Assembly: GCF_900120175.1 (NCBI RefSeq)
Contig: NZ_FQLF01000004.1
Coordinates: forward strand, 248,001-312,000
Direction: 5' to 3'
DNA length: 64,000 bases
Source of the DNA: Oceanicoccus sp. KOV_DT_Chl
Lineage (GTDB): Bacteria > Pseudomonadota > Gammaproteobacteria > Pseudomonadales > Dasaniaceae
A model generated the notes under the pieces. That model made no database searches and was not told the origin of the DNA. It saw nothing but the letters and a program-made list of their open reading frames with translations. Each line of letters starts with the position of its first letter. Position 1 is the stretch's first letter. A program made the translations under genes and the position numbers. Positions 8,710 through 20,100 of this stretch are shown piece by piece.

Positions 8710-10583
8710 CTACTCCTCAAACTGATAAGGATCGTATTGCTTACAGCCACCCTCACCCAGGTTGTCGTATTCACCCTGCTGCCAAAAGTCTGTTGATTGG
8801 TAGCTATTGATAAACAAGTTCGCATACCAGCGACACAAATCGTGCTGGCTGGCAATTAATGGGTCAGCTTGCAGTCGCTGCTTGAGACTTTGAGCAGTGA
8901 TTAAGGTGTCGCTCATTCTTATACCGCCACCGGCCTGGGTATCCAGCAGCAGTATTTTATTACCGGTATTGTTCCAGGCAGTCCATGGTACTTGTTCGCC
9001 ATCGCTACCCTGCCCGGGTGCGCCACTACGAGCGAATTCGCCCCAATAATTCATCATGGAAGCCGATAGCGCTAAACGCCCCGCTTCGTTTTCCTCAGAG
9101 AGCAAATAGGGAATACTGATACCGCCAATAAAATCTCCAAAGACATAACTAACCTCCAGTCCATGGCCCGCCCCCAGCAGAGTTGGAAAGTCTACCAGCC
9201 AAGTCGATGGTGCCTCATCCCAATCAAATCGATAGGCATAGACATCCCCCTGTGTTTCACTCAATAGAAGTGCAGGCTCATCGACTGATAATGCCTTCCA
9301 CTGATCCGATGAGTAAGCGGCAAAATGATTGTACCGAGCTTTATCCTTAATACGGGGAATCACACCGAACCAATGCGATATGTATTCAGGGTCCTGCGCC
9401 ATAAACACTTTGTTTTCATCACGGTTGGTACCCAATATCAGTGGCACACTATTGTAGTTATCGACATTGCCAAACCTTTCCATCAATGGCTCCAGCGGCA
9501 ATACATGACCATCACGCAAATTCTGTGGGGAGTGATACATACCAAACCCCGTTACATCAATGACGGAAAATAACTCAGCAGCCGATTGTTCGCGCATTAA
9601 TTCGACAATATCCTGATCCGTCATCGTGCTTATCACGGCTTTTGCCGCCAGCCTGTTATCCGCCTTGCCTTTATTGACCACCACAGCATTAATTAACTCC
9701 TGGGAGCTCAAGCGCATTCCGGGCTCCGGGTCATCGGTATAATTCTCTGAGCGGGTGCGGTTTATGGTTGATGTCGAACCGCTCTGCACAATGGCCTTAT
9801 GGAATAACCCCCGGCCAGAGGCGAACCAAGCAGTGCATACACATTACGTCCGCCTGCAGACTCCCCGAAAATAGTGACGTTATTGGGGTCGCCACCAAAA
9901 GCTGAAATGTTGTCTTTTACCCACTGCAAGCCGGCAATCATATCCAGCACGCCATAGTTTCCTGAAGCGTCCTCGGGTGACGCCGAGGTATTGCGAATCG
10001 CCTCGTGGCCAAACCAGCCAAGCACACCCAGTCGATAGTTCAAGGCGACAAAAATAATTTTCTGGTCACTGGCCAGGTGATGCCCCTGATAGGTATTAGC
10101 AGTACCGATGGTATTGCCACCACCATGAATCCAAACCATGACCGGTAAACGCTGATCACCCTTAGGCACGGCTTCCTGCTCGAATGCAGGTGCCCACACA
10201 TTCAGGTGCAAACAATCCTCACTGCCTACGACCTCTCCTTCTTCACCAGCCACGCCAGTCAGTGGATTCCAGTACTGCACGCAGGGTGGCTGATAGGCAA
10301 GAGCCTGGAGTGGCTTATCACTGGGCGACACCGGTAGCGGTGCTCGCCAACGCAAGTCTGACACTGGCGCTTCAGCAAAGGGAATACCCAGCCATGCATG
10401 AGTATCATGGATATCGGCAAAACCGACAAAGGTACCGCTGCCAGACTTTCTGGTTGAGCTTTTATCGGCTACATGAACGGTAGTATCAACCGAGGAAGGT
10501 AGTGTTGATGTGTCGTCAAGCATAAGCATTGCAATTAACGCCAGGCTTATTAATATGCCCATGGTCAAGGTGAGTTTCTTCAT
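8710..10583 (-). CDS. Type B carboxylesterase, exported; frame broken once
   Basis: The corrected product is about 624 residues, from the ATG at 10583 (MKKLTLT). A TTG start seven codons upstream overlaps the AAGGAG Shine-Dalgarno and is rejected. A hydrophobic export signal spans residues 1-22. The oxyanion-hole HGGG is at 153-156 and the catalytic Ser242 lies in GESAGG. Downstream parts include the GTNRDE stretch typical of this family and a WYANLF C-terminus. The frame breaks in five Cs at 9808-9812; adding one base gives GGLFHKAIVQSGS, the expected continuation after the nucleophile elbow. The family hydrolyses carboxylic esters; the substrate is unknown. Confidence 0.85.
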
Positions 10584-10856
10584 TGGATCGTTGCTCCTTC
10601 GCAATATAAAATATCCCTAAGTGCTATTCAGTAGAGAGTGCATTCTTTGCAAGCTTAAAGTCGCTACTCACGGCGCCTACCATCGAACTAAAGCCTCTAC
10701 GATATTTTCTATTTAGTATTTTATTTTTAATAAAATACTTTAACTTTTTATTTTATCGTACTGATAATAAACAATATTATTTTTTAGTGTTGTTACAATT
10801 AATTAATTCTTAACTAGACTGTAAACAACCATGAACCAGACATTTCAAAAGAATGA

Positions 10857-11522
10857 TTAAAAAGCGGCGTTATTAAAATTTTGAAGGACTTTATAGGTGA
10901 TTTGCTGGTTGGTTGCTTTAATGATTTCAAGTCTGGCCCCCTTATAATTCACCGCAGAGCCCTCATCCAGGTCCATCGTAAAATCAGTCGTATAGGGTGC
11001 TCGCATTCTGTCACCGCTGAATTCGCGATAGGTGAATTTTAATATCGAACTGACTTTGCCATTAAACTCTATAATCTGTTGAAATGACCTGGGATCTTCA
11101 CAAAAACGGTTTTTAAGAATGGCATACTGCCCATCATCAGTATCGTAACAAAGGGTAAAAGTACCAGACGCACAAATCTCATTGTCATCTTCATCATAAG
11201 CCAGTTCGTTAGTGTAGCCGATAACAATACCGAAAGCGTTTTTTAAGCCAACTGCCCGACCATTAAAGCTCACATATTTATCGCCTCCCGGCACCCTGCA
11301 AAAATCACCCGCAGTGATCCTGACGCCGTATGCGTCGATATTCCCGACACGTAAAATATCCGTATAGTAGCCCCTCCCCTGCATGAGCATGGGCTCACCG
11401 AGTGAAATAGTGTTAGTTTGATTAAGAGGGGGTTTAGAAATATCTTGTAGAGGCAGAACCGTATTACTGCCGCAGGCCTGCAATAAAAGCGGTAAAACAA
11501 TAATACTAAATAGCTTCTTCAT
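10857..11522 (-). CDS. Lipoprotein, unknown function
   Basis: The product is about 221 residues from the ATG at 11522 (MKKLFSIIVLPLLLQAC), with a clear lipobox LLQAC. An upstream start is possible but would add 15 residues before the signal peptide. The mature protein is mostly beta-strand-like, with motifs such as RGYYTDILRVGNIDAYG, and no recognised domain. It is flanked by intergenic DNA on both sides and appears monocistronic. Confidence 0.65.
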   Translation of the reverse strand: MKKLFSIIVLPLLLQACGSNTVLPLQDISKPPLNQTNTISLGEPMLMQGRGYYTDILRVGNIDAYGVRITAGDFCRVPGGDKYVSFNGRAVGLKNAFGIVIGYTNELAYDEDDNEICASGTFTLCYDTDDGQYAILKNRFCEDPRSFQQIIEFNGKVSSILKFTYREFSGDRMRAPYTTDFTMDLDEGSAVNYKGARLEIIKATNQQITYKVLQNFNNAAF

Positions 11523-11668
11523 AAAATTATCCTTAATTATTAATAAATGAAAGAGAGCCCCTAACATTACTGCTGCGTGGGTATCGGTAATCTTAGCATG
11601 TGCAACATGTTTGCAGCCATTTGAGAGCTTGGCTGGTTCAAAGGTGCGATTTTATCAGTAGATTCCGC

Positions 11669-12727
11669 TTATAAGGGCTTGGGCATGGTTACATTGAGTT
11701 TTTCAGCCCATGGTTGTATATCTAACAAAATAGACGGGTATAAATCAACACCGTTAAGTCGTTGCTGCTCACGCAGTTGCCAGGCGCGTCGGCCAGGAAA
11801 TCGAACGGCTGGGTCGCCATCAACCACATTACTGCTTTCACACAAATCACGCAATACGCCAACTTGTCGCTTAAAACCTTCCAGGCCGCCAAAGGCCTGC
11901 GGATTAATCAGCTGAATGAAAACACTATTAGATTCGCCATCGTGCTTTGATGCTTCATCAGCACGGCCATAACCACCTAATGCCATGCTTAATACTTCTG
12001 TCAGAATACTCAGTGCAGAACCTTTGTAACCGTGAGTCGCACCACCTATCGGTAAAATACTACCGGGGGGTTCAGTAAATAAAACGTCAGGTTGATTAGT
12101 TATGCGGCCTTGATTGTCTTTAAGGCACGCTTCAGGCATCAGTTTGCCTTCACGATTGGCGCGCGCAACATAACCACCCGCGGTGACAGACATGCTCATA
12201 TCAAATAATAAAGGCGTATCATCTGTCGGAGCACCTAATGCGATGGGGTTAGCAGAAAAGACCGGATCAATACCACCATGCATGCACACCGTATTTTCTG
12301 AAGGTGTTGAGCAGGTTAATAGGCCTAAACATCCCGCTTCAATTATTTGTGGCAAATAGGCGGCTAGACAAGCGATATGCTGGCTGCGACGAATAGTTGC
12401 TGTTACTACACCGCAGTCTTTAACCCGCCCAAGCATGTCGTTAATGGCGCACTGCATAATCCAAGGACCCGGTAAAAAATCGGCATCCCAATTAAACGTG
12501 GATTGGCTATCATGAAGCACAATGTGATCGCCCTCTCTGCGGCTTTCCCCTGATTCTAGCCAGGCTAAATTGCTGGCAACTCGATGTAGACCGTGGGTAC
12601 TAAATCCCATTAAATCGGCTTCAATAAAAATACGGGATAGACTTTGTGCTTGCCGATTTTCCAAGCCGGCTTTTTCAAAAAGCTCGGTTGCGAAATGGTG
12701 AAGCTCCTGCATTGCATATAAAGACAT
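11669..12727 (-). CDS. Ldh-family (malate/L-lactate/ureidoglycolate type) NAD(P)-dependent dehydrogenase
   Basis: The 352-residue product has the usual length of this non-Rossmann dehydrogenase family. Diagnostic stretches are the N-terminal ADLMGFSTHGLHR with the catalytic-region His, FSANPIALGAP, and GYKGSALSILTEVLSMALGGYG. Members oxidise 2-hydroxy acids such as malate, ureidoglycolate or sulfolactate; the sequence does not tell which. It is transcribed away from the amidase/aminotransferase genes, sharing their upstream region, so it may belong to the same catabolic module. Confidence 0.85.
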   Translation of the reverse strand: MSLYAMQELHHFATELFEKAGLENRQAQSLSRIFIEADLMGFSTHGLHRVASNLAWLESGESRREGDHIVLHDSQSTFNWDADFLPGPWIMQCAINDMLGRVKDCGVVTATIRRSQHIACLAAYLPQIIEAGCLGLLTCSTPSENTVCMHGGIDPVFSANPIALGAPTDDTPLLFDMSMSVTAGGYVARANREGKLMPEACLKDNQGRITNQPDVLFTEPPGSILPIGGATHGYKGSALSILTEVLSMALGGYGRADEASKHDGESNSVFIQLINPQAFGGLEGFKRQVGVLRDLCESSNVVDGDPAVRFPGRRAWQLREQQRLNGVDLYPSILLDIQPWAEKLNVTMPKPL

Positions 12728-13189
12728 ACTTAACCCATAACTGGCTGATCAAAGATGGAGTGGATCTGGATTATTTCATCAACATTGCGACTAAGCAGCC
12801 TTTAGCACAACGCTTAGATGTTAAACGAATATTGAGACTTGAAACTGCTCAATAACACTGTAGTCTATGAGCTGTCGGATAAACTCATTGGCTTTGCATA
12901 GCCTAATAGCTAACAAGCCATATCACAACCGCTGCATAGTAATACTGCAACTTTACTGGTTGCTATCAGAGCGGGCATCTTTTATTTATGATGCTTCAGA
13001 ATTGATCACATATGTTGATCGACATGTTTTTTTGCCATTGGCTACTGTTTTATTCCAAATCGAACCAAATCAATTTCGGTATCAGTCAGTAGATTAATAA
13101 TAAATAGGCTATTAAGTATTTAAATATTACAAGGTAGAACTACTTCCCAGAGAAGTATTTGTAGAATATATAGAGTGAGGAGATCAACA
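12728..13189. other. Divergent intergenic region between dehydrogenase and amidase genes
   Basis: These 462 bases must hold promoters for both divergent genes. GAGG at about 13177-13180 sits nine bases before the amidase ATG. A plus-strand open stretch at 12728-12855 reads like protein (DGVDLDYFINIATKQPLAQR) but shows no start of its own and no known domain. Another open frame at 12867-13097 has no family features. Confidence 0.4.
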
Positions 13190-14600
13190 ATGAGTCACAA
13201 TGTTTTACAAATGACTGCGGTAGAGTTATTAAAAAACTATAACAGTAAAAAGCTTTCACCCGTAGAAGTTACTCAAATAATGCTCGATCAAATTGAGCGC
13301 CTGGATAAACATACCAATGCTTATTGTTTGGTTGACGCTGAAACCACGTTGAATTTTGCTAAAGAATCGGAACTCCGCTATCAACAAGGTAATGCCCAAG
13401 GTTTGGTCGACGGTGTTCCCGTCGCCGTTAAAGATGTGTTTCTCACGCCGATGTGGCCAACCGTCAAGGGCTCCAAAACTATTGACCCTAAATCAACGCT
13501 CAATAAAACAGCGCCCTGTACTGCGGCACTAACGCGTCATGGTTATGTTCCACTCGGAAAAACAACGACGCCGGAGTTTGGCTGGAAAGGTGTAACTGAT
13601 AATCCAATCGATGGTGTTACGAATAACCCCTGGAATCCCGACAAAACCGCTGGCGGGTCCAGTGGCGGTAGTGGCGCTGCTGTCGCATTGGGCATGGGGC
13701 CGCTGGCACTCGGAACAGATGCGGGCGGATCTATTCGCATTCCCGCAAGTTTTTGTGGTGTAGTCGGTTTGAAACCTTCTTTTGGCGAAGTCCCTCATTG
13801 GCCGGCGAGTCCCTTTGGTACCCTCGCCCATGCCGGTCCAATGACCTGGACAGTTGAAGATTGCGCATTAATGATGAATGTAATAACCGAGCCTGATCAT
13901 CGGGATACACAAGCCATTCCTCGCCGGGGCATTGATTATCTGCAGGATTTAGGCGCTGGTATTAAAGGATGGAAAATTGCGGTAACGCCTAACCTCGGTT
14001 ATGTCGATTTGGAAGCAGACGTTGAACAAGCATTTAACGAAGCAGTGAGGGTACTTGAATCTTTAGGCGCTACGGTGGTTCATGTCGATCCTAGTTTTAG
14101 TGACCCTTTGTCCGCTTTTGGCCACTTATTTTATGGTGGGCGGCCAATGCCATGCGCGATCTGGGTGAAAAAAACGGCAGTTAATGGATCCACAATTAGT
14201 TAATGTTGCAGAAAAAGCCAGCACGCTTTCAATGCTGGATTATTTAGAAGCGATGAACGAGCGTGCGGTTTTGGCTGAAAAGATGGCAAATTTCCACAAA
14301 AAATATGACATCCTGGTAACACCGACACTGCCAGTTACGGCCTTTAAAACTGGTCGTGAGGTTCCGGAAAACTGGCACAGTACTCGCTGGCCTACCTGGA
14401 CACCTTTTACCTACCCTTTCAATATGACCGGTCAGCCCGCTCTTTCAGTGCCTTGTGGGTTTTCATCTGACGGGCTACCCATTGGTTTACAATTTATTGG
14501 TGGCCGCTTTGATGACAAACGCGTACTACAAGCAGGCTTTGCCTATCAACAAGCTGCTTCGTTAACAAATAAGCGTCCCCGCTTATTTACTAACGAGTAA
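13190..14600 (+). CDS. Amidase signature family hydrolase, frame broken twice
   Basis: The corrected product is about 470 residues. The catalytic triad of the family is intact: Lys81 in VAVKDVF, Ser157 in GGSSGGSG and Ser181 in DAGGSIRIP, with the usual 24-residue Ser-Ser spacing. The start is the ATG at 13190, preceded by GAGG; an in-frame start five codons upstream lacks one. Two undercalls disrupt the frame: GGG at 14138-14140 and seven As at 14168-14174. Adding one base at each gives FYGGAANAMRDLGEKKRQLM and restores the family fold. It cleaves an amide of unknown nature. The next gene, an aminotransferase, starts 50 bases downstream and is probably co-transcribed. Confidence 0.85.
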
Positions 14601-14650
14601 CGACCGATTTACGAGACTCAGTATTTTAATTATGCAAAGAGGCTAGCGCC

Positions 14651-15865
14651 ATGGGATCAAAAAACACCATTGATATGGATTACTACGAATCTGAAGACCC
14701 TATCTGGAACCCGGCACTGCTAACGATACCAGTGCCAGGTATTCGCAAGATGGTTAATCTGGCATCTACCATGGAGGATGTCATTCATCTTTCCATTGGT
14801 CAGCCAGATATGCCGCCGCCACAAAATGTCATCGAAGCAACTATTGACGCCATGCGCGCCGGCCAGACCGGTTACACTATGGATGCAGGTTTACCTGAAT
14901 TACTGGACTCACTTTCCGGTTACTACGGTGAACGTTACGGGCGAGAGTTGCTACCTGAAAATGTGATTGTTACCACCGGTGCAACAGAAGCGATTTATTT
15001 AGCATTAACGTCAGTATCTGCTCCAGGTAGAGAGTTTATTGTACCGGACCCCTCTTTTATGTTGTATGCGCCACTCATTCGGATGAACGGCGGTGTTGTG
15101 AAATATATACCCACACGGGCAGAAGACAATCATCAGCTCGACCCACAGGAAGTCATCGATGCCATCACCAGTAAAACCTATGCCATTGTTTTAAATTCAC
15201 CGAGTAATCCCACCGGTACTGTTTACCCAAAAGAAACGCTGGAAGCTATCGTCGAAGAAGCTGCCTATCGCGGTATTATGGTGATCAGCGATGAAGTATA
15301 TGACCATCTTATTTACGATAACCAAACTTACCCTTCGGTGCTTTCATGTTGCAGTGACTATGACCACATCATGGTCATTAGTAGTTTTTCTAAAACGTTT
15401 AGCATGGCTGGCATGCGTATTGGCTGGCTTATTGGTAGTCAGGCTACGATAAAAAAATTGCGGCGCTATCATATGTTTACTACAACTGTAGCTAATACTC
15501 CTTGCCAGTGGGCGGGCGTGGCGGCATTACAGGGCGACAGCGTTTTCCTAGATGACATGATTGTCGAATACACCAAACGCAGAAACAAAGTGGTAGAACT
15601 TATCGAGCAAACACCCCATTTGCAAGGTTACACCCCGCAAGGTGCTTTCTATGTTTTTCCTTCATTGCCAGAGGGTATTAATGGCTCCAATGTAGCGTTA
15701 CGGATGCTTAAAGAAACAGGTGTTTGTACTATTCCAGGTGCAACATTTGGGGACTCCTGCAGCAATTCATTGCGGATAAGTTATTCAACATCTATTGAGA
15801 ATATCGAAGAAGCCTTCCGGCGAATTATTCCCTGGATGGAAAAGCAGGATTTTGCGCATAGCTAA
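14651..15865 (+). CDS. Class I/II PLP-dependent aminotransferase
   Basis: The product is 404 residues, full length for the fold-type I aminotransferases. Landmarks are TTGATEAIYLAL, NSPSNPTGTVY, the SDEVYDHL aspartate-tyrosine pair that contacts PLP, and the Schiff-base Lys in SSFSKTFSMAGMRIGW, followed by a C-terminal LRISYS that positions the substrate carboxylate arginine. An AGAGG precedes the ATG at 14651. It transfers amino groups between amino and keto acids; specificity cannot be read here. With the upstream amidase it could convert an amide to an amino acid and then to a keto acid. Confidence 0.85.
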   Translation: MGSKNTIDMDYYESEDPIWNPALLTIPVPGIRKMVNLASTMEDVIHLSIGQPDMPPPQNVIEATIDAMRAGQTGYTMDAGLPELLDSLSGYYGERYGRELLPENVIVTTGATEAIYLALTSVSAPGREFIVPDPSFMLYAPLIRMNGGVVKYIPTRAEDNHQLDPQEVIDAITSKTYAIVLNSPSNPTGTVYPKETLEAIVEEAAYRGIMVISDEVYDHLIYDNQTYPSVLSCCSDYDHIMVISSFSKTFSMAGMRIGWLIGSQATIKKLRRYHMFTTTVANTPCQWAGVAALQGDSVFLDDMIVEYTKRRNKVVELIEQTPHLQGYTPQGAFYVFPSLPEGINGSNVALRMLKETGVCTIPGATFGDSCSNSLRISYSTSIENIEEAFRRIIPWMEKQDFAHS

Positions 15866-16144
15866 TACAGTTGATAACAACATGTCCGGTCATAACAATA
15901 GCGATGCACCCGTATTGTGATATGCAGCAGTGAAGCGTTATTAGCTGGATAAGTTGTTTACTTGCTGGTGATACGACCTCAATTTTAGATTTTTAGTGTT
16001 CCAATACTCTCGCGGGTATTGTTTTATCCCACTCGTCGAGGTTGATTTGTTGTAGGAAAAAGCTGACAACCAAAGCTGGCTAAGTGCATGACTTTAAATG
16101 TAGTGTAAGCAGTTAGTTTGCCAAGCACTTTATCGTCTTTTTGA

Positions 16145-17191
16145 CTATTTCACTAATTCTTCAGCTAACGCTAAAGCACCAGTGGCGTCATTAGCATAAC
16201 CATCGGCACCCATGGATTGCCATAAGTTTTCATTGCCAATGAAACCACTGCCACCAATAATAATTTTTACTGGAGACTCACTTTTTGCCCTAACTTGCTT
16301 AATGGCATTTCTCATCGATTTTAGCTGGGAGCTGAGACTTATAGAAAGCAAGATGACATCCGCGTTGAAGCAATTAACCGTAATAGGTAAATCGGCAGCT
16401 GGAATATCACTGCCTAAGTAAATCATTTTCCAACCGGCAAACTCGAATAAATAGGCTATTGCTCTGATGCCGACTTCATGCACATTGCCTTCTATGGTAG
16501 CCGCGATTACTGTTTTACCGTTAAACGCCTCACGGCTTTGTTTTGCCGCAAGTACTGACATCAATCGCTGTGTCGTGGTTGTTACCAAGTGTTCTTCAGC
16601 AACAGACAGTTTATTAAGTTGCCAGAGGCGTCCGACTTCACGTTGAGCAGGAAGTAATGCATATAAGAATATATCAGGCACTGTTAATCCATTATCAATA
16701 CTGTCAATAACTATATCCATGCCCTGGTGAATATTGCCCACCACGACAGCTTGTAAGTAACGTTGCGCTATCACATGAAAAGGATTGCCCGGGTCCAAAA
16801 CTGAAGCGTCATCTTCTTTGGCAGGGTTATCGAAACTATTAATGGCCAAGTCGATATAGCTCATCACCGGCTCGAACTGATCACTTGAAAGCGATTTTTC
16901 CAAGCAGTGCTTTAAACTGTCATAGCTACTTTTTAAATCTTCAACATGTAAGTCCCTGGCTTTCATGGCTTTTATCGACCAAGCCACCTGCGTTTTGATA
17001 ATGCCAGGGTCACCAGCAAGCATTGAAGTGGCAAGCTCAAGAATTTTTTGGCTGAAATAAGTGATCCAGATAGTTTCGTCAAAGGCTGCAGTTAATATCG
17101 GCTTATTGATAGTCATATCATGATAAGCATCCTTTGCTATTGCAGTAGCCTTGTTTTCAAGCACGGATGCGATGTCAGGGTAAGCCTTCAT
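16145..17191 (-). CDS. Cobalamin-binding sensor-like protein with Wx9EH photoreceptor signature, no DNA-binding domain
   Basis: The 348-residue product has three parts. Residues 1-130 are helical and unassigned, replacing the MerR-type HTH found in CarH/LitR. Residues about 135-215 match the four-helix B12 cap and contain Trp190, nine residues, then Glu200-His201, the Wx9EH signature linked to adenosylcobalamin light sensing. Residues 226-348 are a B12-binding Rossmann domain with EGNVHEVG (His238 as likely lower ligand), a SxL motif and IIGGSG. The ATG overlaps the TGA of the RND permease by four bases (ATGA), so translation is coupled. I infer a light- or B12-responsive signalling protein acting by protein contact. 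A corrinoid methyltransferase partner role is less likely because no methyltransferase gene is nearby. Confidence 0.8.
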   Translation of the reverse strand: MKAYPDIASVLENKATAIAKDAYHDMTINKPILTAAFDETIWITYFSQKILELATSMLAGDPGIIKTQVAWSIKAMKARDLHVEDLKSSYDSLKHCLEKSLSSDQFEPVMSYIDLAINSFDNPAKEDDASVLDPGNPFHVIAQRYLQAVVVGNIHQGMDIVIDSIDNGLTVPDIFLYALLPAQREVGRLWQLNKLSVAEEHLVTTTTQRLMSVLAAKQSREAFNGKTVIAATIEGNVHEVGIRAIAYLFEFAGWKMIYLGSDIPAADLPITVNCFNADVILLSISLSSQLKSMRNAIKQVRAKSESPVKIIIGGSGFIGNENLWQSMGADGYANDATGALALAEELVK

Positions 17192-20100
17192 GAAGCACTG
17201 CCTTTATTGGATGTATTTTTTAAACTACTTAAAGTTTCAACAATTAATGGGTCTTCAGAAACATATTGGTGTGGGTTTGCTGATGACAACACGTCATTGG
17301 TGTTTTGTATATCAAGGTCCGTTCGGTCGCTTTTTATAGCCATAAATTTTAGCTTTATGGATTCGATACCAACCAGTACGGCGGGTAACAGAAACAGAAC
17401 GATGAAGGTGCCGAAAAACAAACCAAAACTGATCGATATCACCATCGGCTTTAAGAACTCGGCTTGCTTGGATGATTCAAACAACAATGGAGCTATACCA
17501 ATGATGGTTGTCATTGATGTAAGCAAGACAGCACGTAGGCGACGCTCGCCTGCCAGGATTGCCGCCTCGATAGCTTTTGTGCCTTTAGCGCGAAGCTCCT
17601 GATAAACCACTATCAAGATGATGGAGTCATTAATGACGATACCAAATAGTCCGAAAATTCCAAATAAAGACAGCATGGTGACGTCAGCACCTAACAGCCA
17701 GTGTCCGAAAAATGCGCCTACAAGGCTAAAGGGAATAACGCTTAAAACCGCCAATGGCCAGAGATAAGAGCGGAATACCCAGGCCAAAATAATAAAGATC
17801 ATGACCAACGAGAGAGGCAGTGCGATCTTAATATCGCCAACACTCTCACGCTGATTTTCTGCCTTGCCACGATAAGCCCATTTAATACCAAAGTCTTTGA
17901 CCAGCTCAGGCATAACATCGCGTGCAACTTGGTCGCGTATAATATTAGAGTTGTTAATATCACTGTCTACGTCAGCGCTGACGCGTACAGATAGTAAACC
18001 GTTTTGATGTTTAAGGTCGTCAAAGCCTCGGCTAAATGTTAATTCAGCAAGATCAGCCAGTGATGAAGTGCCACCATTCGGTAACACGATAGGCAGTGTT
18101 TGCAGTGACCGCAGTGACTCGCGTTCATTCTCGGATAAACGTAAACGCACTTCGACTTCACTGCCCTGATCTTGAAATATTTGAATCAACTCGCCTTCAA
18201 AGCTGGCTCGTATTTGATTGCCAAGTGCTTGTGGGGTTAAGCCCAAGGCTTGTCCAACTGCAGATAACTTAAAGATCAGTTGCTCTTTGCCAAAGCTTAA
18301 ATCATCACGTATACCACTAACGCCATTATAAAGCCGTAAATTTTCTTGTAACTCCATAGCCGCTGTTTTTAAAGTAAAGGGATTAGCACCTGTCAATTGG
18401 ATGTCGATATCTGAGCCGGGCACCCGCCGCGACTGGATTTAATAATGAAATATTCAAGTCCTGGCTCCGCTTTTAAAATACGTTGCCATACCCTGATTAA
18501 TTCGGCATTGGTGGTGGTACGGGTATCGCCGTCGGTAACTTCGACGATTAATTCACCCACATGTGAACCCGTATCACCACTCCCCGTTTGTTGTTGTTTG
18601 GCGACGACCAATACAATGATTTCTTCACCTATCTCCTCTTGAGCTTGAAACAAAGCATCTTTGGCCTTGGCGATATAATCGCTAACGCGCTCAGCAGGAG
18701 AGCCGGCAGTGAAACGAATGTCAGCAGATATTGTGGTGCCATCAGGTTGTGGAAAAAAGGAAAAACCAATTTTTCCACCACCCAGTAACCCGAAGATAAA
18801 TAAAAGCCCTGCAATACCACAGGCAAGTGTTGTGCGTCGATTATCAACACACCATTGCGTCATTGGACGGTAGGTATTTTTTTTAAAGTTTTCAAAGCCA
18901 AGGTCAATTTTATTGCGGATTTTACTGGGCTGGTGTTTAGCGTAACGACTTAATGAATGGTTAAGATGGCCAGGTAAAACAATAAAACACTCAATCAATG
19001 ATGCGATAACCACACAAACTACGACCAGTGGAATGGCAAATAATATCGAACCCGTTGCCCCACCTATTGTCATCAGCGGCAAAAAAGCGGCAATAGTGGT
19101 TAGCGAAGCCGCAAGCACAGGGGCAAACATTTTGGTCGCGGCCTGTTCAGCCGCCCGCATAGGGGATGCGCCTTGTTGATAAAGGGTGACCGCCTCCTCA
19201 CTGACTACGATAGCGTCGTCCACTATGATACCCAGCGTCATAATCATGGCGAACAAGGTCATGATGTTGATGGTTCCGCCCAACAGATACAGCGCCATTA
19301 AACCGGCAAGAATCGAAACGGGTATGCCGACCGCGACCCAGATGGCAACACTGCCATTTAAAAACAGGTAAAGTATAAGAAGTAGCAAAATCAATCCAGA
19401 TAATGCATTCTCACCCATGATATTAATTCTGCGATCAACGTTTTTCCAAATTTCGTCATAAACCAGTAATTCCACATTAACGGGTAAACTTGCTTGTGCT
19501 TCATTGGTCCACTCCAGCAGATTTTCAGCTACGCTGATTGCATCTTCTTGCTCAGAGCGTTTGATCACAAACTCAATCGCCGGCTTACCTTGTGAAAAAA
19601 TTACCGAAGAACTTTCGATAGGCGCACGTGTGATTTCCGCGATGTCGCCTAATGTTAATAGCCTGCCATTTTTATCGGCTTCAATAGGTAGTTGTTGGAA
19701 GCCTGCGACGGTACGCTGTTTATCCAGGCTGCGTAATTGTCTAGTGATGTCTTTGGCACCCACATTACCAGCAGGTGTATCGGCGCTGGTTTGTTTGATA
19801 CGTGTCGCCAATTCAGTCAGAGAAACATTCAGTTCGTTAAGTCGCTCCGACGGGATATCAATTGCAATCTCCTCACTCGGCAAACCATTGATAGTGACGC
19901 GTGAAATCCCTCTTGCCCTGAGCTCTCGTTCAAATTGACTAACAATAGGACGGAGCTGATCGAGTACCGGGCCGGTGAGTACGAGCCGCAAGACCCCTTC
20001 GTTTCGGCTGGCGATGGTGATTTGGGGCTCTTCAATATCGGCGGGTAAATTTCTTATTAAGGCGAAAGCATTCTTGACTTTATCAAGCGCAGGATTAACA

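Noticed and set aside
12867-13097. A 76-codon plus-strand frame in the divergent intergenic region
   Set aside because: No family features and no clear Shine-Dalgarno. It lies where promoters are expected.
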